Assembly: GCA_020854835.1 (NCBI GenBank)
Contig: JAHKLX010000036.1
Location: 1 to 49,040 of the forward strand
Direction: 5' to 3'
From: Microcaldota archaeon
GTDB lineage: Archaea; Micrarchaeota; Micrarchaeia; Anstonellales; JAGGVH01
DNA length: 49,040 bases
In this document: positions 15,761 through 24,500 of the stretch, one piece after another
How positions within the stretch are numbered: position 1 is the stretch's first letter
How the letters are laid out: every line of letters starts with the position of its first letter
Program-made: the position numbers and the translations under genes
The notes under the pieces: model-generated
The model's database searches: none
The model's input: the letters and a program-made list of their open reading frames with translations, nothing else
What the model was told of the DNA's origin: nothing

Positions 15761-16195
15761 ATGGCAAGTACAGTTTCTAACAAGATTAAAGCCTTGCTTG
15801 CAAAGAAAGCCATAGATTTTGAGAATGATTCTTTTAAAATAATTCTCATGGCTTCAGGCTTTGCGTTTGATGAAGATGCTCATGAAAGTTATGCTGATGT
15901 TTCTACATTTGAACTTTCTTCTGGAAACGGTTATACGCAGAATGACAAAACTCTTTCAGGGGTAACAGTAACTGAGGACGATGCTAATAATCGTTGTTCA
16001 GTAACATGGGATAATGTAGTCTGGACTGCATCAGGTGGTGCAATTGGTCCAACACCTGGGGCTATAATATTTGACGATACTGTTACGACGCCAACTGCTG
16101 ATCCTATCGTCGGATATATAGATTTTGGCGGAGAACAAACTCAGGCTGATGGTGGTTCTGCTACAATAGCTAATGTTGAGGTCAGGCTTTCATAG
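15761..16195 (+). CDS. Small virion protein, paralogue 2 of 3
   Basis: A 144-residue protein from the ATG at 15761, which has GGAGG at 15751-15755; the in-frame GTG at 15749 overlaps that site and is rejected. It shares the blocks NDSFKIILM, FAFDEDA, SGNGYTQNDKTLSGVTVTED, SVTWDNVVWTASGGAIGPT, GAIIFDD and GYIDFGG with paralogues 1 and 3. The pairwise similarity to paralogue 1 looks clearly higher than to paralogue 3. It probably coats or trims the tail or head; the role is unknown. Confidence 0.7.
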   Translation: MASTVSNKIKALLAKKAIDFENDSFKIILMASGFAFDEDAHESYADVSTFELSSGNGYTQNDKTLSGVTVTEDDANNRCSVTWDNVVWTASGGAIGPTPGAIIFDDTVTTPTADPIVGYIDFGGEQTQADGGSATIANVEVRLS

Positions 16196-16205
16196 GAGAT
16201 AAGTT

Positions 16206-16649
16206 ATGGCAAACCAAGTGGCTAATACAATTCTTGGAATGATTCTTAAGGGCCAAGTAGCAGGATTATCTGATACATTTAAGGTCATTCTAATGAAAGA
16301 TGGTTTTACCTTTGATCCTGATGAGGATAATTGTTACGCTGATATTATAGCTGATGAAATTAATTCTGGCCTTGGCTATACAACTGGAGGAGAAACCCTC
16401 ACAGGTGCTACAGTAGTTGTAGATGACGCATCCGACAAAGCTTACTTATATTGGAATTATGCTGAATGGATTCCAACAGGAGGTTCAATATCGGCATGTG
16501 CAGCTGTTGTTTATGATGATAGTACAGCTACTGGAAGTGGTGATGATTATACTGATGCCATTGTTCTTGTTATAGATTTTGGAGGAACTGTAACAGCTCC
16601 TGATGGACAAAGGTTAAGAGTAAATAACATAAAGATAACATTGAATTAA
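16206..16649 (+). CDS. Small virion protein, paralogue 3 of 3
   Basis: A 147-residue member of the same family, more diverged: SDTFKVILMKDGFTFDPDED, SGLGYTTGGETLTGATVVVDD, AYLYWNYAEWIPTGGSI, AAVVYDDST and VLVIDFGG. It follows paralogue 2 by 11 bases, so the two are a tandem duplication, while paralogue 1 is separated from them by four accessory genes. The start has GGAGATAAGTT upstream. Confidence 0.7.
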   Translation: MANQVANTILGMILKGQVAGLSDTFKVILMKDGFTFDPDEDNCYADIIADEINSGLGYTTGGETLTGATVVVDDASDKAYLYWNYAEWIPTGGSISACAAVVYDDSTATGSGDDYTDAIVLVIDFGGTVTAPDGQRLRVNNIKITLN

Positions 16650-16660
16650 GGAGATATAAA

Positions 16661-17095
16661 ATGAAAGTAAGTCTTGGTGTAAGAACGTCTAATGGCACTA
16701 CTGCTAACGCATGTTGGGAGATTCGCACTGGTGCAACCCCTGGTAGAGCTAAGTTAATTGAGCTTGGCATTACACTTGCTGAAGCTACCGCATCGGTATT
16801 TGGTCTTGGTTATCCTCAGGCAATTGGAACAACTCCTACTTCTCCTGTTGATTTCTTAAAAATAGATCCTAATGATGTGCTTGCATCTGGTGTTATTCAG
16901 TCAGCACTGGCATGGGATACAGGCCCTACAATACCTGTAGCATTTTTCAGAAGAATTGCTCTTCCTGCTACAATAGGAACAGGTGTTATATGGACATTCC
17001 CCGAAGGTATAGTCATTCCGGTAAGCTCTTCAATTGTGGTCTGGAATTTGGATACAAATGCTGTTGCAGATATGTATGCTGTCTTAGAAATTTAA
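16661..17095 (+). CDS. Conserved phage virion-region protein
   Basis: A 144-residue beta-rich protein: SLGVRTSNGTTANACWEIRTGATPGRAKLIELGI, then ATASVFGLGYPQAIGTTPTSPV, then a C-terminal FFRRIALPATIGTGVIWTFPEGIVIPVSSSIVVW. I recognise this combination from many tailed phages where it lies near the paralogue family above. The function is unknown; a compact jelly-roll that decorates the particle is plausible. AAGGAG lies upstream. Confidence 0.65.
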   Translation: MKVSLGVRTSNGTTANACWEIRTGATPGRAKLIELGITLAEATASVFGLGYPQAIGTTPTSPVDFLKIDPNDVLASGVIQSALAWDTGPTIPVAFFRRIALPATIGTGVIWTFPEGIVIPVSSSIVVWNLDTNAVADMYAVLEI

Positions 17096-17109
17096 TGGAG
17101 GTATAGGTA

Positions 17110-18330
17110 ATGCCTACCTTACCAAGAACTATAGTACAACCGATTAGAAGAGCTGAACCGGTTCCGTCTACAGGAATACTGATCAATGAGTTCTTGGGTC
17201 TTATTTTTGATGGGGAGTATACTATTGATTTTAATATTTCTGGTAGCTATACAACATTTACACCAGCTGCTAGAAATCCGGCACTTGATATTATCTTTGA
17301 TTGTGAAGAAGAAGATTCTGCAGGTAATGACGATCAAGGTATACTTAACATTACACTGTCAATTATAGGTACGTGGTTAAATACTGTAATAACTGCATCT
17401 CCTCTTGCAATAACAGTATCTATTCGTGGAGACATAAGAACTGGTTTTACAGCATCTGGATTGCTGGAAATAACACTAAGCCTTAAACCTGATGAGTTTG
17501 TAAACTTTGCTACTTATATTAAGCTTAATTGGATTCAATGGTCTCAGATTGGATCGCTTAGTTTTACAAAGGGTAGAGACAATGTAGCTGGTGAAAAGCC
17601 GCTGGATTGGTATGGTCGTATTTACTGCTTAAAGAAGTTATTAAAAACTGTCGTTGCCTATGGTCAAAGTGGAGTTACGCTATTAACACCAGCTGGTACA
17701 ACGTTCGGTATGTCTACTATTAACAGGGTTGGGCTTAAAGGTAAGCATGCTGTTACTGGTGATGATGCGAAGCACTTCTTTATAGACAGCGATAACAAAA
17801 TGTGGAAGTTGGGTGATGGTATTAAGTTACTTGATTATGCAGAGTATTTTAAAGATATGAATGATAATCTTGTAATGACTTATGATAATACTGAGAATAT
17901 GATATACATTTGTGACGGCTTGGTTGGTTATGTCTTTGATGTTGTTAATGAGAGTCTTGGTAAAGGCCCTAAAAATATTACTGGTCTTGGTTATAAAGCT
18001 GGTACTCTTTATGTCACTGCACCGGATGCTGTTACAATAGATCCTTTTGAGGTTTGGACAGATATATTTGACCTCGGTTATAGAGGAGGAAAGACAATAT
18101 TCTCATTAGAGTTTGGCACTAATCTTGATGTTAATCTTTATGCAGCTATTGAGTATAGAAGAGCAACTGATGGTATGTTTACACAAACTCCTTGGTATAA
18201 AGTAGGCCCGACTGGTCGTGTGTTTATTACAGCATGGGGTAGAGAATTTAGGTTTGGAGTAAAAACTCTTACTTATTCCTACTTCGATCTTGATTATATT
18301 AAAGTGAACGGAGTCGCAGATGAGTACTAA
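17110..18330 (+). CDS. C-terminal part of a gp10-like tail-hub (DNA stabilisation) protein
   Basis: A 406-residue protein. Residues 25-135 are tandem beta repeats of the form L.IT.SI.G...T (FNISGSY, LNITLSIIGTW, LAITVSIRGDI, LEITLSL). From about 140 on it matches the larger, C-terminal part of gp10-like hubs: WIQWSQIGSLSFTKG, NVAGEKPLDWYG, VVAYGQSGVTLLTP, NRVGLKGKHAV, ITGLGYKAGTLYVTAPDA, FEVWTDIFDLG, IFSLEFGTNLDVNLYAAIEYR and YSYFDLDYIKVNGVADEY. The N-terminal third of the family is absent here and is found at 12199-12747. It would form the tail hub below the gp4 ring. Its end overlaps the next start by 11 bases. Confidence 0.75.
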   Translation: MPTLPRTIVQPIRRAEPVPSTGILINEFLGLIFDGEYTIDFNISGSYTTFTPAARNPALDIIFDCEEEDSAGNDDQGILNITLSIIGTWLNTVITASPLAITVSIRGDIRTGFTASGLLEITLSLKPDEFVNFATYIKLNWIQWSQIGSLSFTKGRDNVAGEKPLDWYGRIYCLKKLLKTVVAYGQSGVTLLTPAGTTFGMSTINRVGLKGKHAVTGDDAKHFFIDSDNKMWKLGDGIKLLDYAEYFKDMNDNLVMTYDNTENMIYICDGLVGYVFDVVNESLGKGPKNITGLGYKAGTLYVTAPDAVTIDPFEVWTDIFDLGYRGGKTIFSLEFGTNLDVNLYAAIEYRRATDGMFTQTPWYKVGPTGRVFITAWGREFRFGVKTLTYSYFDLDYIKVNGVADEY

Positions 18331-18769
18331 TAGTATATATAGAGTTTTGTGTATGCAGGTTCCTGTGTTTTGGGAAGCTATTAAATACTGTTGTGTCCAA
18401 GCAGATGAAGTGCCAGAAGATGCTAGGCAACATTATTTTATGTCTTTATTACAGGATCTGTTAAGTGATAAAGCTCAATGCTTTATTGTTCTTGATCATG
18501 AAAGAGTATTACGGGCTATGGCTATAACTCGTATTATTTCTGACAAAACTTCCGGACAGAAAGAGCTTGAAATACAATGTTTGTATTCTATGATGCATAT
18601 TCCAGATGAAGACCTTCAAAGGTATTGGGGATTTATTGGAGAATTTGGTCGTAAAGAATCCTGCAAAGCAGTGGTATTTAATACCAGAAACGAACGTATC
18701 ATGGATATTGCTGAAATGCTCGGCTGTCAGGAAAGACTCAGAAGATACTCTCTTGACTTTCGGAGGTAA
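18320..18769 (+). CDS. GNAT-fold-like protein in the tail module
   Basis: A 149-residue protein. The segment FIVLDHERVLRAMAITRII, followed by ELEIQCLYSM and CKAVVFNTRNERIMDIAEMLG, has the strand and helix order of GNAT acetyltransferases, including the late (R)NERIMDIAEMLGC helix seen where GNATs end. The acetyl-CoA pyrophosphate loop is not obvious, so enzymatic activity is uncertain. Similar GNAT-like proteins accompany gp10-like hubs and internal proteins in related podoviruses. It overlaps the hub gene by 11 bases. Confidence 0.55.
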   Translation: MSTNSIYRVLCMQVPVFWEAIKYCCVQADEVPEDARQHYFMSLLQDLLSDKAQCFIVLDHERVLRAMAITRIISDKTSGQKELEIQCLYSMMHIPDEDLQRYWGFIGEFGRKESCKAVVFNTRNERIMDIAEMLGCQERLRRYSLDFRR

Positions 18770-18774
18770 GAGAT

Positions 18775-19686
18775 ATGGGCGGTGGAGGAGGCAGTTCAAA
18801 ACAGAAAACAATTATTCGTTATGCTCCGTACATAGAAACAAGGCATCAGAGCTTTCTTAATACTGTGTATTCAGCTAGAGTAAGTACTATTAACTCATCT
18901 CCATTTACTGATTACTGTGATATAGAAGTTGATGATGCTTTCTTTGGAGCAGGATATACAATATCAAGCTTTCCTTCGCTCTATGATATGTTTGGAAAGT
19001 TTATGGCAGGTTTAGATATTGAAGCATTATGGGCCCAGATATTTGATGACACTGTCAATTCAAGTGTTGTTAATAATCTTGTCTCGGCTGAAAGTGATTT
19101 GCTTGAAGATGAGATAACACAGAATGCGTTACCGCAGTTACAAACTGGATTACGTGATCTGAATGCTATTATGAGTAGTAGCTATGAAACCGGTAGAGCC
19201 CTGATAAGAGATACTAAGACTAAACTCTTAAGTAAATTTTCAGCAGATCTTAGGTACAGGCTTGTACCAATTGCCCAATCAAGATGGGAAGCTCATCTTA
19301 ACTGGAATAAGCTTGTTATTGGCACATACTCTGAAATAATGAAACTGTATTTTTCGGCAAAAACTGATGTCGATGAAATCAATTATGCTATGGCCGCAAA
19401 GAATATTCTGTGGCCGTTTACAGTTCTTGATTTTGAACGAGCTGCGCTCGGTGCATTGCAGGGAGCAACAAACTCAAAGGCTGATGTGGCTGGTGCTTCG
19501 ACTACAGCAAGAGTATTAAGTGGCGCTTTATCAGGTGCTGCTATGGGTGCAACTATTGGAGGTTCTATATCAACCACAACCCAAACTGGAACAGGAGCTA
19601 CTACAGCTACTACCACTACTTCCTATGCAGGATATGGTGCAATTGCTGGAGCAGTCTTGGGTGCGGCTGCTGCGTATTACTATTAA
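18775..19686 (+). CDS. Internal virion / DNA-ejection-type protein, paralogue 1
   Basis: A 303-residue protein. It begins with a Gly run (MGGGGGSS), then RYAPYIETRHQSFLNTVYSAR, a long helical middle, the motif NILWPFTVLDFERAALGALQG, and a C-terminal glycine-zipper region (residues 245-303, small residues with GAAMGATIGG and GAIAGAVLGAAAAYYY) that could enter a membrane. This is the composition of pore-forming ejection proteins such as P22 gp7/gp20. It is a tandem paralogue of the next gene. Packaged in the head and ejected at infection is the likely fate; inferred. Confidence 0.65.
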   Translation: MGGGGGSSKQKTIIRYAPYIETRHQSFLNTVYSARVSTINSSPFTDYCDIEVDDAFFGAGYTISSFPSLYDMFGKFMAGLDIEALWAQIFDDTVNSSVVNNLVSAESDLLEDEITQNALPQLQTGLRDLNAIMSSSYETGRALIRDTKTKLLSKFSADLRYRLVPIAQSRWEAHLNWNKLVIGTYSEIMKLYFSAKTDVDEINYAMAAKNILWPFTVLDFERAALGALQGATNSKADVAGASTTARVLSGALSGAAMGATIGGSISTTTQTGTGATTATTTTSYAGYGAIAGAVLGAAAAYYY

Positions 19687-19695
19687 GAGGTTATT

Positions 19696-20550
19696 ATGGG
19701 ATCAAGCTCAACGCCATCTACAATTACTGGGAATCAAAGATATGCTCCTTATATAGAAATGCGGCACGAGCAAATGCTCGACACTACGTTTCAGTATCGG
19801 CAGGATATTATCGGTAATTCTCCGTATGCTGGAGCTACTATTGATGAAGATGTAGACAATGCTTTTCTTGGATTAGGTATGGCATTGTCTTCATTTTCAG
19901 CCTTATATGATATGTTTGGAAAGTTTTTATCTGGTTTTGACGTTGAGAGTATCTGGAGTAATACATTTAACAAGATATTTAGCGAAGATGAAATTACAAC
20001 TATAAAAGAGGATTCTAATCTTATAGATCGTAATGCTGAACCAGAGCTTATGATGCGTGATATAAATGCTGTTGACAGTAGTTCCTTTATTATAGCTAAA
20101 GCACAAAGAGAAGATAGTATTCTTAAAAGATTGTACGAACAAAATTCAGAGCAAATATTTGGTTTGCTTTATATAGCACAGAATAAGGTAATACAAGCAA
20201 TGAACTGGCAGAAAGATGCTATTATGCACTATGCTATAATAATAAAAAATTATCTTATGACTTTGATTGATCGAGATGAAGCAAATTATGATAATGTCTG
20301 TAATAATATACTTTGGCCTTTCTTTGTTCTAGATTTTGAGCGTACTGCATTAAGTGCTATGAATAGGGGCGCTTTCTATAATAAAATAGTACAAAAGAGA
20401 AAGAGGTCAGATTTATCTAAGGTATTATTGGTTGCTAGCTATACTGCTTATGGCGCAGTCTATGGTTCAATGTTTGGGCCTGGTTGGGGCACATTTATAG
20501 GTGCTTGCATAGGCTTTTGTGTAGGTGTAGCTATAGTAATGTCTGAATAA
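19696..20550 (+). CDS. Internal virion / DNA-ejection-type protein, paralogue 2
   Basis: A 284-residue protein aligned end to end with the preceding gene: RYAPYIEMRHEQMLDTTFQYR, DNAFLGLGMALSSFSALYDMFGKFLSGFDVESIW, MRDINAVDSSS and NNILWPFFVLDFERTALSAMN. The C-terminus is again a Gly/Ala membrane-seeking segment (YGAVYGSMFGPGWGTFIGACIGFCVGV). The pair probably arose by duplication and may form a mixed ejection channel. The start follows AAGAGG. Confidence 0.65.
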   Translation: MGSSSTPSTITGNQRYAPYIEMRHEQMLDTTFQYRQDIIGNSPYAGATIDEDVDNAFLGLGMALSSFSALYDMFGKFLSGFDVESIWSNTFNKIFSEDEITTIKEDSNLIDRNAEPELMMRDINAVDSSSFIIAKAQREDSILKRLYEQNSEQIFGLLYIAQNKVIQAMNWQKDAIMHYAIIIKNYLMTLIDRDEANYDNVCNNILWPFFVLDFERTALSAMNRGAFYNKIVQKRKRSDLSKVLLVASYTAYGAVYGSMFGPGWGTFIGACIGFCVGVAIVMSE

Positions 20551-20561
20551 AGGAGTGTGAA

Positions 20562-21593
20562 ATGGCTAACGGAAATGTTTTAGCACAATTTAAAAAGAAA
20601 GAGAAGAAGCTGGAAGAACAGCCTGTTGTAACTTGGCAGGATAATGTTGGTGGAAAAGAAGCTACACCTGCTTTTACAGCGGATGAAAAGCTTACACCAG
20701 CTCCTGTTACTAATGTTTTCCAGCGAAAGGAACCTACTGCTCCGCAACCTGATTCACACTCAGCAATGTGGGGACAAAAGGTATTTGGCAATATGCCACT
20801 TGATATGTTTGTAAAGACTATGGGCGCCGCAGCTCATGCAGTAGCTCCTGAAGAAATGGGCGGTAGACTTGGTAAGTCTATGGCTCAAATGGGAGAGCAG
20901 GCTTATGCTGAAAGAATGAGACGTGAATATGAAGGCCCAAATGTTCTGCTTCGACGTAAGCTTGGAGAGCAAGCACTTACTAAAGGAGAAATAGAAATTG
21001 AGCGTGCCAAAGCTGAGGCACCGAAACTTTGGACAGCAGTTTATAATGACGCAAAGAAAGCTGGTTTAAGTGATTTTGAAGCTGCTAATGTATTTTATAG
21101 AATGCAACAATCCCCAACAAAGCCAGCTTATCATTACGTTAAAGGTAAGAATGAAATTGCTATGTTTAAAGATGGTGCATATACTGGTAGTGTTAAACTT
21201 GACAAAGAAACAGGTGAAAAACTTAAAAGTATTGTTTATCTGCAAAGTGGCGATGCAATGCTGGTTGATGAATATGGTAATGAGATTAAAAAGATTTCTG
21301 ATGTTCGTGTACCTGGAGGAGCAAAAGGACACAAGGATGTTATTTATCAAACATCTGAAGGATTTCCAGTTATCTATAATCCAAATGAGCGTAAATTTCA
21401 AGTACAAGAAACTAAAGAAGATGGATCTGTTAAGTTGCGTGATGCAACTCCTGATGAGACTCGCGATCTTAGAAAGATTGGCACAGATGAGAATTTTGCG
21501 TTCATGCAGTATATTAAAGAGTTTGGTGATAAAGAGACTGATAATAAAGAAACTGGTAAGAAGCCTAAAGAAGAATGGGAGAATTACTACTAA
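20562..21593 (+). CDS. Putative internal virion protein
   Basis: A 343-residue protein with a charged, Pro-rich N-terminal 70 residues, a helical segment (MPLDMFVKTMGAAAHAVAPEEMGGRLG...EQAYAERMRRE, then LGEQALTKGEIEIERAKAEA) and a C-terminal beta domain (IAMFKDGAYTGSVKLDKETGEKL, GDAMLVDEYGNEI). It lies between the paralogous ejection proteins and the giant polyvalent protein and its stop overlaps the latter's start (TAATG). By place it is a head-internal or tail-hub component; no enzyme motif is seen. AAGGAG lies upstream of the start. Confidence 0.6.
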   Translation: MANGNVLAQFKKKEKKLEEQPVVTWQDNVGGKEATPAFTADEKLTPAPVTNVFQRKEPTAPQPDSHSAMWGQKVFGNMPLDMFVKTMGAAAHAVAPEEMGGRLGKSMAQMGEQAYAERMRREYEGPNVLLRRKLGEQALTKGEIEIERAKAEAPKLWTAVYNDAKKAGLSDFEAANVFYRMQQSPTKPAYHYVKGKNEIAMFKDGAYTGSVKLDKETGEKLKSIVYLQSGDAMLVDEYGNEIKKISDVRVPGGAKGHKDVIYQTSEGFPVIYNPNERKFQVQETKEDGSVKLRDATPDETRDLRKIGTDENFAFMQYIKEFGDKETDNKETGKKPKEEWENYY

Positions 21594-24500
21594 TGAAAGA
21601 TTCGCCTTGGGTAACAGATATTGTAAATGACCCTGAATTTGATGCATTACCTGAAAAGGATAGGGTTAGAGTAGCAAATAACTACTTCAATAGGAAAGTT
21701 GCTACACCATCTTTTTTAGATCAGCCAGCAGAAGTTCAGGAAAAAGTTCGAACTAATTTCTTTTCAACACTTCAACGAAAACCACCGTTTAAAGCTCAAC
21801 ACCCAAATCTGTATGCAGCTGGTATGACTGCTCTTGGAGCGCTTGATACTGTTACAGAGTTGGGTGAATCATTGGCTAAAGGCGCTACGGCAGGATTAAG
21901 TGAACCAGTTCGTAAGGCAGGTACAGCTTTGTCTGAAATAATACTTCCTCCTAAAGAGGATCAACCGAAGCCTAGGCCTTTGGTAGAAATAGTAACTGGA
22001 GAAGAGTATGTACCACCTTCAGATGTGGCAGGTACTGTAGCTGAGTTTGTCGGAGCCGCCTTACCAATTGGAGCAATGGGTAAAGGTATTGCAGCTTCGG
22101 TAAAGAAGCTTACTAATTTCTTACCAAAGAGTAAATGGGTAGAACCTGCTGCTCACGTAGCTGGATGGGGAATCGGCGGTGCAGCCTATGAGTCTATAGA
22201 AAAGGCTGCAGAAGGTGAAGCTGTTTCTCCTCGAGATGCTGCATTGGCAGGTGCTGTATGGTCTGGTATTGAAGGAACCATTAAAAGCCTTGGATGGGGC
22301 GGTCGTCTTGTATTAGGGATTAACAGACTTGCAAAAGAAACTGGTATGTCGCGCGGTCTTGCAGCTGCTAAAATATTTGAGTTGGCTGAAAAAGAAGGGT
22401 TACCTTATGCACAGTTCGCAAAAGAGTATTCAAATTATGTAAAAACGCTACGGGAAATGCAAGGTATTCCTCGTGAAGGTACTGCTAAAGTAAGCGGAGT
22501 AATGTCCACATTTGAACCTGGGCAACCTGGAGTACAAAGACAAGCTGTAGAAGAAGCGGCTAGATATGAAGAAACACTCCGTACTATGGGAGCACGCCCA
22601 CCTGGAACAAGCTATGATGTGTCAGGTATTAAGCCTCAGCTTATATTATCTCCTGAAGCTGAAAAGTTTGTGCGTGGTGTAGAGGAAATGCTTCGGAAAG
22701 ATAAAGGTGATACTTATCAAAAGCTCGTGGATAAACTTAAGGCCGAATCTGAGCAGGTTCAAATGCGAACTGGTATTGAAGATTATAGATTATCTCAGCA
22801 AATTAGACGAGAGAAATTTACACCAGAAGAACTTGGTGTGTACGAGCAAATACTTAAGAAACCTTCTTTCCAGTGGACTGCTGAAGATAAGATATTTGTT
22901 AATGACTTTCTTAGTGAAAGTAAAAGAAGGGTTATACTTCCTGAAGAAAAACCGATAATTCTAAATACGCCTGAGCCTGTTGATGATGTCTTGTTAAGAG
23001 CGGCAAAAGAGGGTGTTGCTGAACATATTGGAGAAAAGTCAAAAATTGACCTCATAACTGACTCGTACACAAAGTCTAAGGTAAAAATGCCGCGCAAACC
23101 AAAGAAGAAAAAAGAAGCCCCTGCAAAAACTTCTGCTGATGTAGTCAAAATACCTGATGTTTTAAAAACTGGGGCACAGCTTAAAGCAGAAGCTGATAGA
23201 TATGGAGTAGTTTTTGATGGAATGACTGGTGAAAAAGGAAGAGTCCAGCTTGCAAAATACGTTGACCCAGAAACAAAGCGTTCTTTTATTAAGCATCCAG
23301 ATGAAACTCTTGAGCAAGCTATTACTAGAAGCCGTAAAAGCGCTGGTGTTGATACACCTGTTAAATATGACGAAGCAGCTATATCTAGGTATCCTGCTCT
23401 TGAAATTGATGGTAAGGTATACGTGGCTGATATGCCTGATGGGACAACGCACAGCATTATTTGGGATAGCTTACCTACGGGCGCTGTCAAGAACGCAAAA
23501 AAGGTTGTCAGTGGTTGGGCTGACAAAAACGGAAGTAATTTTGCTAAACATCATGTTGGTGTTCTTGCCGGTATTGAAGTAGACGAAGATGGTACTATAC
23601 ACTTTAATACAGGTAAAGCCGCAATTGGTATGACCGCAGGATTTATGATACCTACAGAAGGTATACCTACAGCAGTTAAAGCTTTTATACAGAAGCATCC
23701 AGGTGCAAAACTAACTAGAAATTTTGGTTTATTTAAACAGACTGGGTACTGGAAAGGTGCTGACGGAAAGTGGCGTCATGAACTTGATACATCAAGATTA
23801 AAGATTGACCACACCAAATTAGCTTCTGGGAAAGAGTATAACATTCAAGAGATTGTTGAGCATCCTAATTTATTTGAAGTTGTACCAGAATTAAAACGTT
23901 ATACTGTACGCATTGATCCTACTTTACCTGATTCCGACTCTGGTTATTTAAAACTAGGTGCACGGGCTTTTGGCTTCCATCCTTCTATAGTTGGTGATGA
24001 TATTGCTACGCAGTATTTCTTAAAATCCGCTATGGTTCACGAACTGCAGCACGGAATTGGGTTTGAAACAGGAGTACCATCAATAGGTTCAAGCGAGGAA
24101 TTAGCCAGAGCTCATATTTTATATAAAAAACTGTCTGAAGGATTACGTGCCCTTAAAAAGAGGACTGCTAATAAAGATGATAAGTCTTATCTTGAAGAGT
24201 TAGCTAATGCAATGGAAAAAGAATCAAATAGAGCTTATCCTAATAAAAAGCTGTTTGACGATTTTTCAGCAACATCAATGCCTAGAATTCTTGATTTTTC
24301 AGATCCGTTTGATGTTGTTAATACTATTGGTTCTATACCTATTACCCAACGTGCTGTAAGAGCAGCTTATTTCCAGCATCCAGGAGAAATGGAAAGTCGT
24401 CTTGTTTCTTTGAGAATGGAAATGACACAAGAAGAACGCGCAATGATACCTCCGTGGGAAACTTTGGATCAGATGCTTGAAAGTGAAATTGCTACAGATG

